From assembly GCA_964342855.1 (NCBI GenBank), contig CAYFIB010000038.1, forward strand, positions 1-25,988: a DNA stretch of 25,988 bases, written 5' to 3'. Positions 15,667 through 23,759 of the stretch are shown here, piece by piece. The notes under the pieces are model-generated. The model saw only the letters and a program-made list of their open reading frames with translations. It did no database searches and had not been told where the DNA came from. Position 1 is the first letter of the stretch; each line of letters opens with the position of its first letter. The position numbers were made by a program, and so were the translations under genes. This DNA comes from JBCBJX01 sp964342855. Its GTDB lineage: Bacteria; Pseudomonadota; Alphaproteobacteria; Caulobacterales; Parvularculaceae.

Positions 15667-16184
15667 GCGGCGTCCTCCGTGTGGAGATCGATGGCGAACT
15701 GGCGGACCGGCTCCGGCTTCGCGCGCACCTGGTTCGGCTGGTCGGTGACCTCGCCGGTCGCCCGGAAGCCGAGCTTTTTAAGAACACGCATGGAGCCCGG
15801 ATTGTCGTGATAGACGCCGGCGACGATGCGGCGCGCCCGGAGCTTTTCTCCCGCATAGGTGAGGCCGCGATGCGCGACCTGCGTCGCAAGGCCCCGTCCC
15901 CACCAGGCGCGGCCGAGCGCGTAGGCGATTTCAAAGACGCCCGGCGCCTGGCGATGGAGGGAGAGCGTGCCCGCGACAGCGCCGTCGACATCCGTCACCC
16001 AGCCGATATCGGCGAGGCCGTCGAACGCGGCGTAGCGGGCGACCATCTGTTCCGCGAACGCCCGATCAAAACGCAGGGGAAAACTCGACGTCATGCGGAT
16101 GACGTCCCAGTCGTCATAGACGGCGACGAGGGCGTCGCGATCCGCTTCCGTCATGGGGCGCAGGCTGAAGTCCGGCGCGCTCAT
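15663..16184 (-). CDS. GNAT-family N-acetyltransferase
   Basis: This 173-residue protein has the GNAT fold, related to RimJ/RimL-type protein or small-molecule acetyltransferases. The acetyl-CoA-binding segment is RAWWGRGLATQVAHRGL, and the C-terminal block NPGSMRVLKKLGFRATGE is classic. The substrate is unknown. It is ATGA-coupled to both the upstream second GNAT and downstream obgE. A GNAT between rpmA and obgE is frequent in alphaproteobacteria. Confidence 0.88.
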   Translation of the reverse strand: MSAPDFSLRPMTEADRDALVAVYDDWDVIRMTSSFPLRFDRAFAEQMVARYAAFDGLADIGWVTDVDGAVAGTLSLHRQAPGVFEIAYALGRAWWGRGLATQVAHRGLTYAGEKLRARRIVAGVYHDNPGSMRVLKKLGFRATGEVTDQPNQVRAKPEPVRQFAIDLHTEDAA

Positions 16185-16744
16185 GCGGCGGCTCCAAGAT
16201 CAAGCGCGGTGTCGATGTGCGCGACCTCCGCGCCGAGCGCGAGCGCGTGGACGCGGCTTTCGCCGACGACCGCGAAGCCGCATTTTTCCTGAATGCGCGC
16301 GGAGGCGGTGTTGTCCTTGAAATAGCCGGACTTCAGACGCCGGGCGCGCAGGCCCGTTTTCGCAAAAGCGATCATCGCCTCGACCGCCTCGCTCATGAAG
16401 CCGCGACCCCAATAGGGCGCGCCGAGCCAGTAGCCGAGCACCGGGTCCGGATTGTTTTCTGCGCGTTCCAGCGAGATGAGCCCGATGAGGCCGGCGCCTT
16501 CCCCGCGCGCTTCGAGCCCCAGGAACGTGGCGAAACCGGTCGCGGCCTCCGTCGCTGACCAATAGACGAAACGTTCCGCATCCTGAAGCGTATAGGGCTG
16601 CGGCACGCGCGCGAGGGTCTGCGCGACCTTGCCGTCCTCCAGGAGGGACGCGATCCGCGGCGCGTCGCGGAAGGTCGGCGCGCGCAGGGCGAGGCGCCGG
16701 GTGAGAAAGAGGGGCGCTAAGGCGTCGGTTGCGTTCGCCGACAT
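16181..16744 (-). CDS. GNAT-family N-acetyltransferase
   Basis: This is a 187-residue RimJ/RimL-like acetyltransferase. Typical blocks are LFLTRRLALRAPTFRDAPRI near the N-terminus, GYWLGAPYWGRGFMSEAVEAMI for acetyl-CoA binding, and NTASARIQEKCGFAVVGE near the C-terminus. ATG 16744 is chosen because GGAGG lies six bases upstream; the TTG at 16759 would place that SD inside the gene. It is probably a diverged tandem duplicate of the next GNAT, as their architecture is the same though identity is low. It is the first gene of the coupled GNAT-GNAT-obgE unit, 59 bases after the rpmA terminator. Confidence 0.88.
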   Translation of the reverse strand: MSANATDALAPLFLTRRLALRAPTFRDAPRIASLLEDGKVAQTLARVPQPYTLQDAERFVYWSATEAATGFATFLGLEARGEGAGLIGLISLERAENNPDPVLGYWLGAPYWGRGFMSEAVEAMIAFAKTGLRARRLKSGYFKDNTASARIQEKCGFAVVGESRVHALALGAEVAHIDTALDLGAAA

Positions 16745-16802
16745 GGGTGTCCTCCGCAAGCGTTCGTTCGGGCGGGTGTTTCTCGCGCCCTAAACGCAAC
16801 AA

Positions 16803-16826
16803 AAAAGGAGGCGGCCGCCTCCTTTT
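16803..16826 (-). terminator. Intrinsic terminator after rpmA
   Basis: A perfect 24-base palindrome AAAAGGAGGCGG/CCGCCTCCTTTT is followed on the minus strand by a T-run (TTTTTTGTTG). It is a strong Rho-independent terminator for rplU-rpmA. A second perfect 10-bp stem lies at 16856-16880, nearer the rpmA stop, without a T tail; it may protect the 3' end. Confidence 0.85.
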
Positions 16827-16890
16827 CACCCCATCGCTTGCGGGGGCTGGCGGAGGATCGCCGCGGGTGACGCGGCGATCTTCGGCCGCG

Positions 16891-17154
16891 TCAGGCGTCG
16901 TCGGATGCGACGACGTATACGATATTCTTTTCGCCGGTCGTCTTCTTGAAGGCGACCTGGCCTTCGACGAGCGCGAAAATCGTGTGGTCCTTGCCCATGC
17001 CGACATTGTCGCCCGGGTGATAGGTCGTGCCGCGCTGGCGGATGATGATGTTGCCCGGAATGACGGCTTCGCCGCCGAATTTCTTCACGCCGAGGCGTCG
17101 GCCGGCTGAGTCGCGGCCGTTACGGGACGAACCGCCTGCTTTTTTGTGAGCCAT
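16891..17154 (-). CDS. rpmA: 50S ribosomal protein L27 (bL27)
   Basis: This 87-residue bL27 lies near the peptidyl-transferase centre. It starts MAHKKAGGSSRNGRDSAGRRLGVKKFGGE, the mature N-terminus seen in Proteobacteria, without the cleaved extension found in Firmicutes. GNIIIRQRGTTYHPGDNVGMGKDHTIFAL completes the family. It lies 26 bases after rplU, as one transcript, and is followed by a strong intrinsic terminator. Confidence 0.98.
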   Translation of the reverse strand: MAHKKAGGSSRNGRDSAGRRLGVKKFGGEAVIPGNIIIRQRGTTYHPGDNVGMGKDHTIFALVEGQVAFKKTTGEKNIVYVVASDDA

Positions 17155-17180
17155 GGATCAAGTCTCCTGTCGGTTCGCGC

Positions 17181-17795
17181 TTATTTCTCGGCGGCGAAGG
17201 CGGTGGCCTTGCCGATCCAGTCGTCGCGCTCGATGCGGCCTTTGAATTTCAGGCGCGCGTCGACATAGGCGACGTTTTCCGGCGTCCACGCGGCGATCTG
17301 CTCGAAGGTGTAGACGCCCATCTCGTTGAGGAGCTCCTGCAGCTTCGGTCCGACGCCGTCGATCTTCGTCAGATCATCGGCGTTCGCGGGCGCTTCGGAA
17401 AGAAACTCCGGCGCGACTTCCGCGACGTCAGCTTCCGGGGCGGCGGCGGGTTTCGCCTTCTTCGCGCCCGAGGCCTTCGCGCCGCCGGTGAGGATCTCGG
17501 TGATGCGGAGCGTCGTCAGGTGCTGACGGTGGCCCTGCTTGCGACGGTAGTTCTGACGACGGCGCTTCTTGAAGACGATGATCTTGTCGCCGCGGCCCTG
17601 CTCGACGATCTCGGCGGCGACGCTGGCGCCGTCGATGGTCGGCTCGCCGAGGGTGACCTCGGCGCCGTTTCCGAGCATGAGCACGGTCTCCAGCGCGACG
17701 GTGTCGCCGGCTTCGCCTTCGAGCTTCTCGACGCGGATGACATCTTCCGGGGCGACGCGGTATTGCTTGCCGCCTGTTTTCACGACTGCGTACAT
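17181..17795 (-). CDS. rplU: 50S ribosomal protein L21 (bL21) with C-terminal helix-hairpin-helix extension
   Basis: Residues 1-103 are a standard bL21 (MYAVVKTGGKQYRV..., FKKRRRQNYRRKQGHRQ). A 100-residue extension follows, with an Ala/Lys/Pro linker at about 104-137. A helix-hairpin-helix-like domain begins DDLTKIDGVGPKLQELLNEM (about 140-159) and continues through FEQIAAWTPENVAYVDARL. Similar extended L21 proteins occur in several alphaproteobacterial groups, and the same module is found in other alphaproteobacterial proteins. Its role is not established. The start at 17795 has AAGGAT about six bases upstream. It is the first gene of rplU-rpmA. Confidence 0.96.
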   Translation of the reverse strand: MYAVVKTGGKQYRVAPEDVIRVEKLEGEAGDTVALETVLMLGNGAEVTLGEPTIDGASVAAEIVEQGRGDKIIVFKKRRRQNYRRKQGHRQHLTTLRITEILTGGAKASGAKKAKPAAAPEADVAEVAPEFLSEAPANADDLTKIDGVGPKLQELLNEMGVYTFEQIAAWTPENVAYVDARLKFKGRIERDDWIGKATAFAAEK

Positions 17796-17843
17796 GGCAG
17801 ATCCTTTTTCGTATCCGCGTCTTTCGCGCGGTTGTGCTGATGG

Positions 17844-17875
17844 AAAAGAGCGCGCGGCATAGCCTCCGCGCGCTC
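17844..17875 (-). terminator. Intrinsic terminator after the zinc metalloprotease
   Basis: On the minus strand a perfect 10-bp stem (GAGCGCGCGG/CCGCGCGCTC, 8-base loop) is followed by TTTTCC. It is 43 bases after the metalloprotease stop and should separate that gene from rplU. Confidence 0.8.
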
Positions 17876-17884
17876 CCTCGTCAA
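17856..17884 (-). promoter_or_regulatory. Candidate sigma-70 promoter for rplU-rpmA
   Basis: On the minus strand TTGACG (17884-17879) and TATGCC (17861-17856) are separated by exactly 17 bases. The -10 element lies in the terminator hairpin. The implied transcript start near 17849 would give a leader of about 54 bases with a small hairpin (17815-17831). The match is good for the -35 and fair for the -10; no experimental basis. Confidence 0.4.
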
Positions 17885-17918
17885 TCGGTTTCAGGCCGCG
17901 CGCACGCGGCCCGCTTTC

Positions 17919-20462
17919 TTAAATTCCGCGAAGCAGGGCGCGGATGTGGGCGCGGTGAGCTTTCGTTTCCGCCGAGAGGCCGAATTCGAAGAGCCCCATA
18001 CGCGCTTTCACGTCCTGCAGCGCCGCGAGCAGCGCCGATTTCGAGATCGCGTCATAGCCCGGCGCGTTCAGGAGGCCGCGCAGACCTTCCACATAGGCGA
18101 TCTGAAGGTTGCGGCGGTAGGCGTTCGGCGCGCCGCGCAGATCGCCGCCGATGACGACCTCGTTGAGGTCCATCATCATTTCGTGCGCCGTGTACGTGCC
18201 GCCATAGTTCGCCGCGTTCGTCAGGCGCGCCATGGTCTGCGGATTGACGAAGTGCGACAGGCTGTCGAGCTGAATGTTAAGCGCGAGCTCCTGCAGCTTC
18301 GGATCTTCGGTGTTGAAGAAGAAGTCGTAGCCGCGGCGCTGCTGCTGCAGGAACGGCGCGATGTCGTCCGGAACTTCGAACACGTCGCCCGCGTAAATGC
18401 GCTCGCCGATGAGTTTGATCGCCGCCTTCTGGCGCTTCTCGGAGACCGGCGTGAACGGCTTCACATCTTCCGAACCCGGCTGACCGGCGTCGAAGCGTTC
18501 GACGTAAACGCCGCCGACCTGACGCGAGACGCTCCGCGCCATGACGGCGCGCTGGCCCATCAGCGAGTAGTACGCGTTGCGCAGCTCCTGCCAGCTGTCG
18601 CCTTCGGTGGTGAACTTCTCCTTCAGGCCGCCAAGGAGATAGTCGACGAGATCGAAGCGCTGTTCGGCGTAGACGATCATATCGCTCGACATGTCGCCGA
18701 TCATCGTGCGCGGATCGATGCCGTTCCAGGAGGAGCGCATGTCGTCGGCGTCGTTGCCGAAAACGAGCTGCGGCTCCAGCGAGCGGTCGAGGTGCGCCTT
18801 GCGGTCGAGGTCCGGGCTGTAGGCGAACTCGATCGCCCAGTCATCATACGGACCCGGACGATAGTCGATCCAGTCGCCCTGCTCGACGCCCGGGGGAGCG
18901 GCGTTGATGGCGTGGTAGTCCATGACCGAGGCGGTGATCTGGCCCTGCGTGATCTCCGGATCATGCACCTCGATCGGGCCGCGCCAGCTGGACGCTTTCA
19001 TGTTGTGGTTGAGGCCGAGGGCGTGGCCGATCTCGTGCAGGATGAGAAGTTTCACTTCCTGCTCGACGATGTCGGCGATCTCGGCTTCGTCAGCGCCCTG
19101 AGCGCGGGCGACGGACGTCGCGAAGAGAAGTTTCTGCTGCAGCTGGCGACCGGCGAAGCAGGCGTGCTTGCCGTGCTTGTGTGCGTGCGTCGTTTCTTCC
19201 GGCGCGGCGAGCGCGCGCGCCGCGAGGTCGAGAGCGTTCGCGCCGTCGCCGAAGATTTTGTCCTGGAACAGGCGGTTGGTGATGTAGACGTATTCCAGCA
19301 TCACGTCCGCGCCGAGGATTTCGCCAGTGCGCGGGTTGGTGAAGCTCGGGCCGTAGCCGCCGAAGGGCGGGATCGGCGAGGACGTCCAGCGCAGGACGTT
19401 ATAGCGGATGTCGCCCGCGTCCCAGTCGGCGTCGTCCGGCTGCACCTTCACCTCGATGGCGTTGGTGAAGCCCGCCTTCTCGAAGCTCTGGTTCCAGGCG
19501 AGCGCGCCTTCCTTGATGATTTCGCGATACTCGACCGGCGTCGTGTTCTCGATCCACCAGGTGATCGGCTTCACGGGATCGGAAAGTTCCGCTTCCGGAT
19601 CTTTCTTTACAAGCCGCCAGCGGTTGACGAGATCGCGATAGGGCGTCGGGCCCGGATCGGTCTGGTCGGTCACGCGGTCGGTGAAGAAGCCGACGCGGTA
19701 ATCGTCGAGGCGCGGCTCAAATTCCGTGTCCGGCATGGCGATGAAGGAGTGCTGCACCTTGATCGTCACGTTGCGGCTGTCGGTCACCGCGGCGCTCGCC
19801 GGCAGCGGCGCGCCGTCATAGACGTAGTTGACGACAACGTCGGTGTTCTCCGGATAGTTCCGAAGATCCGCGAATTTCGTTTTGGACTTCGACAGTCCGC
19901 CGAGAACGCTGCGCCCGCCGCCGTTCGGGTTGAACGGTTTGATCTGCGTCAGGTCTTCGGAAAGGAAGAGCGGGCGCGCGTCGATCAGATAGCGCTCCTC
20001 GTCTCCTTCGCCGGAAATCGCTTCGATGCCCAGCTTGGAGACGATGGCGGGCGAGGTGTTGGCCTCCGCCGCGCGCGACAGGGCGTTCTCCGGATCGAAA
20101 TAGAAGGAGGTGTTCTCCTCCACGAACTCGATCGCGCCGTAGTGCTTCTCAAGAGAGATGACGCGCTGGTCGCGGTACTGGCCGCGGAAGTGACCCGCTT
20201 CGAGGACGCCGTTTTCGGTATAGGTGAACACGACGAACTCATCGCCGATCTGGTCGGCGCCGATCTCCATGTAAACCGCGCCGGTTTCCGGGTCGGTATA
20301 AAGTGGGAAAAGCCCGTCTTCGACCGCGAAGCCCTCGGTCTTCTTTTCGATGGTCGGCGGCTTCTTATCCCCGCCTCGATCCTGCGCAAACGCCGCCGAA
20401 GCAAGCGCGAAAGGCGCGGCGGCGCAAAGAAGCGCCGGCGCCGCAAATCTAGAGATCCGCAT
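17919..20462 (-). CDS. Secreted zinc-dependent metalloprotease (DUF5117/DUF4953)
   Basis: This 847-residue exported protease has a signal peptide of about 28 residues (MRISRFAAPALLCAAAPFAL...AFAQ). An N-terminal DUF5118/DUF5117-like region spans about 40-330. A metzincin-type catalytic domain follows, with HEIGHALGLNHN at about 476-487 (HExxHxxGxxH). A long C-terminal DUF4953-like region ends in FGLSAETKAHRAHIRALLRG. An upstream His/Lys insert (HAHKHGKHACF) precedes the zinc site. The substrate is unknown; relatives are found in Bacteroidetes and marine alphaproteobacteria. The ATG at 20462 gives the signal peptide; the longer frame adds 21 non-signal residues. It is a single-gene unit, divergent from tRNA-Ser, with its own terminator. 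Confidence 0.93.
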   Translation of the reverse strand: MRISRFAAPALLCAAAPFALASAAFAQDRGGDKKPPTIEKKTEGFAVEDGLFPLYTDPETGAVYMEIGADQIGDEFVVFTYTENGVLEAGHFRGQYRDQRVISLEKHYGAIEFVEENTSFYFDPENALSRAAEANTSPAIVSKLGIEAISGEGDEERYLIDARPLFLSEDLTQIKPFNPNGGGRSVLGGLSKSKTKFADLRNYPENTDVVVNYVYDGAPLPASAAVTDSRNVTIKVQHSFIAMPDTEFEPRLDDYRVGFFTDRVTDQTDPGPTPYRDLVNRWRLVKKDPEAELSDPVKPITWWIENTTPVEYREIIKEGALAWNQSFEKAGFTNAIEVKVQPDDADWDAGDIRYNVLRWTSSPIPPFGGYGPSFTNPRTGEILGADVMLEYVYITNRLFQDKIFGDGANALDLAARALAAPEETTHAHKHGKHACFAGRQLQQKLLFATSVARAQGADEAEIADIVEQEVKLLILHEIGHALGLNHNMKASSWRGPIEVHDPEITQGQITASVMDYHAINAAPPGVEQGDWIDYRPGPYDDWAIEFAYSPDLDRKAHLDRSLEPQLVFGNDADDMRSSWNGIDPRTMIGDMSSDMIVYAEQRFDLVDYLLGGLKEKFTTEGDSWQELRNAYYSLMGQRAVMARSVSRQVGGVYVERFDAGQPGSEDVKPFTPVSEKRQKAAIKLIGERIYAGDVFEVPDDIAPFLQQQRRGYDFFFNTEDPKLQELALNIQLDSLSHFVNPQTMARLTNAANYGGTYTAHEMMMDLNEVVIGGDLRGAPNAYRRNLQIAYVEGLRGLLNAPGYDAISKSALLAALQDVKARMGLFEFGLSAETKAHRAHIRALLRGI

Positions 20463-20667
20463 TCCACCGTCCCCAAAAAACCGTCCAAGCGCGGGAAGGT
20501 TGGCCCGCGGCGCGGGCCGGGGCAAGCGCCTCGCGCCGGTCTCGGGCGACTGTGACCGTTAAGTAACTCTTAAGAGACGCAATCTCTCGCTTGACCCCGC
20601 CGCGCGCGCTTGCGAAGAGACCGCCTCCCGAAACGGCGGGCCTTTCAGGCGCGCGGTTTCAGACCGC

Positions 20668-20757
20668 GGAGAGGTGCCGGAGTGGTCGAACGGGGCGGTC
20701 TCGAAAACCGTTGTCCTCGCAAGGGGACCGAGGGTTCGAATCCCTCTCTCTCCGCCA
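20668..20757 (+). tRNA. tRNA-Ser (CGA)
   Basis: A 90-base tRNA including an encoded CCA end. The acceptor stem is GGAGAGG/TCTCTCC with a terminal G-U. The anticodon loop is CTCGAAA with anticodon CGA, reading UCG. A long class II variable arm (TGTCCTCGCAAGGGGAC) and a T-arm GAGGG-TTCGAAT-CCCTC are present. A CTTGAC box at 20590-20595 could be part of its promoter. The serine recombinase operon begins 175 bases beyond it, pointing towards it, which makes its 3' end a possible island boundary. Confidence 0.96.
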
Positions 20758-20932
20758 TTCAGTCTGCAGATTAAAACGCCTCCGGGCGCGGTTGGCGCAA
20801 GTCTTTGACATCGCGGCGGTATTCGGCCCGCGGCGCTACATGATCCCCTGTAAACTCAGCCTTTCGGCGCCCTATCGGCGATATTCTGGCCGAGTGTCTC
20901 CGCATCGCGGATGCATGGTCCGGTTTGGTGGA

Positions 20933-22504
20933 TCAGACGCGCTGCAGAAGGCGGCGTTGAGCGGCCCAATCGAGCGGCAAGTCGGCTTCGATGAGGTCGG
21001 TCAATGAGAGGCCGGCGGGCGGCGCTTCGGTGAGCAGCTTCGCCTGTAGGTCGGGGGCGAGAAGCGCGAGCCGAACGAGCTTGCGGTGATATCGACTATC
21101 AATGGCGCCCTTCGGGGGTCCCGGTCGAGCGGCGCTCTCCCAGGAGAGGAGCCGATGGGCCTGACGAAGCGCCCGCACGATTTTTGGATCCGGCTCTGGA
21201 TCACCATGGCCGCGCTTCACGGTGACGCGTCCGTTGTCGACGCGAAAGGGCGACGGCAGGACGAGAGCGGCAGCGTCGGGATCGTGGCCTGCGGCGATGA
21301 TGTCTTCGCCGGGATTGAGCCGATCCGCATCGATGGTCCGTCGAGGGACTGACGTCTCCATGACGATGCTCTGACCCTCGACGATCACCTCGCGCACGAC
21401 ATCGAGATCGTCGGCGCCGATAATGCGCTTGGCGGCGTCGCGGATGATGCTCTCGAGTCGCGGCGCCGGAACCCGGCTGACGACGCGTTTCAACGCGTCG
21501 ACGTCCTCGCCGCGTACGTGCGGGGCGGAGGTGTAGTAGCGATAAAGCCGCCCGGACTTCCCATGGGCGTGGGTCGGGGCCATCGGATTGCCGAGAGCGT
21601 CGTAGATCCTGCCTCGAAGCACGGCCTCCGCCGTCGAGCGTCCCGGCTGCTTTGACCGGGCAATCTGTTCGTCCAAGCGCGCCTGGACCCGCTCGAAAAG
21701 ATCCGGATCGATGATGGCGGGATGCTGGCCCGGGTAGGCGGCGTCCTTATGGGGAACCATCCCCAGATAGGTCCGGTTGCGGAGGAGATAGTAGAGCGCC
21801 CCGCGCGCGATCTTCGCCCCGCCGACTTGGGCGCCGCGTTTGCTCCGCCACCTCTTAGAGCGAACGCCCTCGGCGTCGAGCTCCTTGACGAGCGCCGGGA
21901 CGGAGCCGAGCGCCAGATAGCGCTCGAAGATCATCCGCACGACGGGCGCTTCGTCGGTGTTGAGCTTCAGCACCTGGGGCTCGTTCGGTCCGGGGGCGTC
22001 ATAGCCGAGAGGAAGATGGCCTCCCATGAAGAGGCCCTTCTTCTTGGAGGCGGCGATCTTGTCGCGAATGCGCTCGCCGGTCACCTCGCGCTCGAACTGG
22101 GCGAAGGAGAGAAGGACGTTGAGGGTGAGCCGTCCCATGGAGGTGGTGGTGTTGAAGGCCTGGGTGACGCTGACGAAGCTCATATCCCTGCGCTCGAAGA
22201 TCTCCACCATGCGTGAGAAGTCGGCGAGAGACCGGCTCAGGCGATCGATCTTGTAGGTGACGATGACGTCGATCGCCCCGGCTTCGACGTCGGCGAGCAA
22301 GCGCTTGAGAGCGGGACGCTCCATGGTCCCGCCGGAGCAGCCGCCATCGTCATAGCGATCGGCGAGTTCGACCCAGCCTTCGCCGGCCTGGCTCGCGATA
22401 TAGGCCGAACACGCCTCGCGCTGGGCGTCTAGGCTGTTGAAGTCCTGCTCAAGCCCTTCTTCGGAGCTCTTCCGGGTGTAAATGGCGCATCGGATCTTCC
22501 TCAT
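20933..22504 (-). CDS. Large serine recombinase (resolvase/integrase)
   Basis: This 523-residue site-specific recombinase has an N-terminal resolvase domain (about 1-150) with catalytic Ser13 in YTRKSS. YKIDRLSRSLADF and the FERExxxERIRDKIAASKKKG segment lead into the recombinase domain (LPLGYD onward, about 165-275). A C-terminal DNA-binding region carries the RGRIYDALGNPMAPTHAHGKSGRLYRYY block. The length suits a unidirectional integrase or element resolvase. It overlaps the DUF2924 stop as ATGA. It ends 175 bases from the tRNA-Ser gene, consistent with the left end of an integrated island. The target site is unknown. Confidence 0.93.
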   Translation of the reverse strand: MRKIRCAIYTRKSSEEGLEQDFNSLDAQREACSAYIASQAGEGWVELADRYDDGGCSGGTMERPALKRLLADVEAGAIDVIVTYKIDRLSRSLADFSRMVEIFERRDMSFVSVTQAFNTTTSMGRLTLNVLLSFAQFEREVTGERIRDKIAASKKKGLFMGGHLPLGYDAPGPNEPQVLKLNTDEAPVVRMIFERYLALGSVPALVKELDAEGVRSKRWRSKRGAQVGGAKIARGALYYLLRNRTYLGMVPHKDAAYPGQHPAIIDPDLFERVQARLDEQIARSKQPGRSTAEAVLRGRIYDALGNPMAPTHAHGKSGRLYRYYTSAPHVRGEDVDALKRVVSRVPAPRLESIIRDAAKRIIGADDLDVVREVIVEGQSIVMETSVPRRTIDADRLNPGEDIIAAGHDPDAAALVLPSPFRVDNGRVTVKRGHGDPEPDPKIVRALRQAHRLLSWESAARPGPPKGAIDSRYHRKLVRLALLAPDLQAKLLTEAPPAGLSLTDLIEADLPLDWAAQRRLLQRV

Positions 22505-22899
22505 CCGACCTCGCCCCGCAGCCCGAAGAACTTCGGCCCGTTGCGGCGGGAGCCGGTGATGGTCGTCGCGATCTCGGTGAGATTGCCGAAGCAGTCGCCC
22601 TCGAAGCGGAAGCCGTCCGCTTCGACGGTCACTTCATAGGTGCGTCCACGCCAGAGCTTGCGGATGAGCGCCCCGTCGCCGAGCTCCCGCCCGGCGGGCG
22701 CGGGCCGCACGCTCTGGCGCAAGAGGGCGAGCGTCGCCCCGGTGAGCCCGCCCTCGTCGTCGGCCTGCAGACGAAACGCGAGCATCCGGCGCAGTAAATC
22801 GGCCGACCGAAGCTTCGGCGGCGGGCCGTAGCGGTCTCGCCAGACGGAACGCAGCTCGTCGAGGCCCATGGTCTCCAACGCGGCGATCTCCGTTCTCAT
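22501..22899 (-). CDS. DUF2924 domain-containing protein
   Basis: This 132-residue protein matches the DUF2924 pattern: LRSVWRDRYGPPPKLRSADLL, RRMLAFRLQADDEGGL, then LIRKLWRGRTYEVTVEADGF and LTEIATTITGSRRNGPKFFGL. DUF2924 genes recur directly beside large serine recombinases in alphaproteobacterial islands, so it may assist recombination, but no activity is known. It is ATGA-coupled to DUF3489 upstream and to the recombinase downstream. Confidence 0.9.
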   Translation of the reverse strand: MRTEIAALETMGLDELRSVWRDRYGPPPKLRSADLLRRMLAFRLQADDEGGLTGATLALLRQSVRPAPAGRELGDGALIRKLWRGRTYEVTVEADGFRFEGDCFGNLTEIATTITGSRRNGPKFFGLRGEVG

Positions 22900-23126
22900 T
22901 CAGCAACCAGCCGATACCGCCGGCCGCCGCCGTCGATCTTCTCCGAGACGATGGTCGCCCCGGACTTCTTGAGGCTGCCTGCGATGGCGCCGCGCACCGA
23001 ATGGGCCTGCCAGCCGGTGGCGCTCATGAGTTCGGCGAGGCTCGCGCCCTTCTTGCGCCGAAGAAGCTTCAGCATGGCGTCCCGCTTGGTCGCGCGGGGT
23101 TTGGTGGTCTTCTCGGGCGTCGTCAT
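22896..23126 (-). CDS. DUF3489 domain-containing protein
   Basis: This 76-residue basic protein is a small winged-helix-like DUF3489 protein. KRDAMLKLLRRKKGASLAEL leads into MSATGWQAHSVRGAIAGSLKK, then SGATIVSEKIDGGGRRYRL. The fold suggests DNA binding and possible control of the recombinase, but this is inference from fold and context. It is coupled by ATGA overlaps on both sides. Confidence 0.9.
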   Translation of the reverse strand: MTTPEKTTKPRATKRDAMLKLLRRKKGASLAELMSATGWQAHSVRGAIAGSLKKSGATIVSEKIDGGGRRYRLVAE

Positions 23127-23365
23127 TGCGCGGTCTCCGATCCTGGCTTGCTTACCGGCTCCTCAAGGGCGACGAACCGGCCGATGGCGGTCGCGAACGT
23201 CAGGGCCGTCTCAATGGCGCTCTTCGCGGCGGCGGCCGCGTTGCTGAGGCCGTCTGCGCCGATCCGTGGGTGCTGGCCGTCGAGGGCGCGTTCATGGGCG
23301 CGCTCCAGGAGCACGGCGAGCCGGGCAAACCGGTGCCGGGCGATCTCGATCTCGTCATCAGTCAT
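23123..23365 (-). CDS. Hypothetical protein, first gene of recombinase operon
   Basis: This 80-residue protein is helical and Ala/Arg-rich (MTDDEIEIARHRFARLAVLL, then GLSNAAAAAKSAIETALTFA). I do not recognise a named family. The ATG at 23365 has AGGAGG five bases upstream, the best SD in this operon. The stop overlaps the DUF3489 start, so it is the leading gene of a four-gene coupled unit. Confidence 0.75.
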   Translation of the reverse strand: MTDDEIEIARHRFARLAVLLERAHERALDGQHPRIGADGLSNAAAAAKSAIETALTFATAIGRFVALEEPVSKPGSETAQ

Positions 23366-23449
23366 TCTTCCTCCTACGAAGCGTCCCGCACTAGCGCTCC
23401 GTATGCAGTGGAAGTCCAGTCGATCTCAGAAAAATTCGCGCTCCCAAAA

Positions 23450-23471
23450 TACAGGGAATTTACAGGGAATT
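23450..23471 (+). repeat. Two-copy 11-base tandem repeat
   Basis: TACAGGGAATT occurs twice head to tail, followed by T. The related core TTTACAGGG also occurs on the minus strand at about 20846-20854, just beyond tRNA-Ser. It could be a recombinase or regulator binding site. Confidence 0.6.
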
Positions 23472-23746
23472 TCGCGCATCCATGGCGCACTGAGAGCGCC
23501 TCGCTGGAGGGGCGCCGCGCGCCGAACGTTTTTTTAGCGGCCTGCAGTCCAATTAGCCGCGCGAACGAATAAATAAGCGGGGGACTGCGCCCTGTGCAGA
23601 GGACTGAGGGATCACGAAAAAAAAACGCCGGCAGGGCGAATTTTTTCCTTGTCACGCGAGTAATGCGGCTAAATAAAAATGACTGCTACGCAGGCGTCGC
23701 TTTCGACGGCCGCCCGCAAACATGAATCTTCTGAATTATGTATTTC

Positions 23747-23759
23747 GTACGGATCGTAC
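23747..23759 (+). promoter_or_regulatory. Operator-like palindrome upstream of the methyltransferase
   Basis: GTACG-GAT-CGTAC is a 5-bp inverted repeat with a 3-base spacer, about 97 bases before the methyltransferase ATG. It is a possible operator; no regulator can be assigned. Confidence 0.3.

Noticed and set aside
17946..20555. 869-codon plus-strand open frame
   Set aside because: It is exactly antisense to the zinc metalloprotease, Arg/Val-rich without family motifs; a GC-rich shadow frame.
20567..20576. CTCTTAAGAG palindrome upstream of the metalloprotease and tRNA
   Set aside because: A perfect 10-base palindrome but short; no regulator or repeated copy supports it as an operator.
23508..23537. 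GC hairpin followed by T7 as a plus-strand terminator
   Set aside because: The stem is only about five pairs and is separated from the T-run by five bases; no plus-strand gene ends before it.
23374..23655. 93-codon minus-strand frame in the island control region
   Set aside because: It has no SD, covers the tandem repeat, and shows no recognisable family; treated as non-coding.
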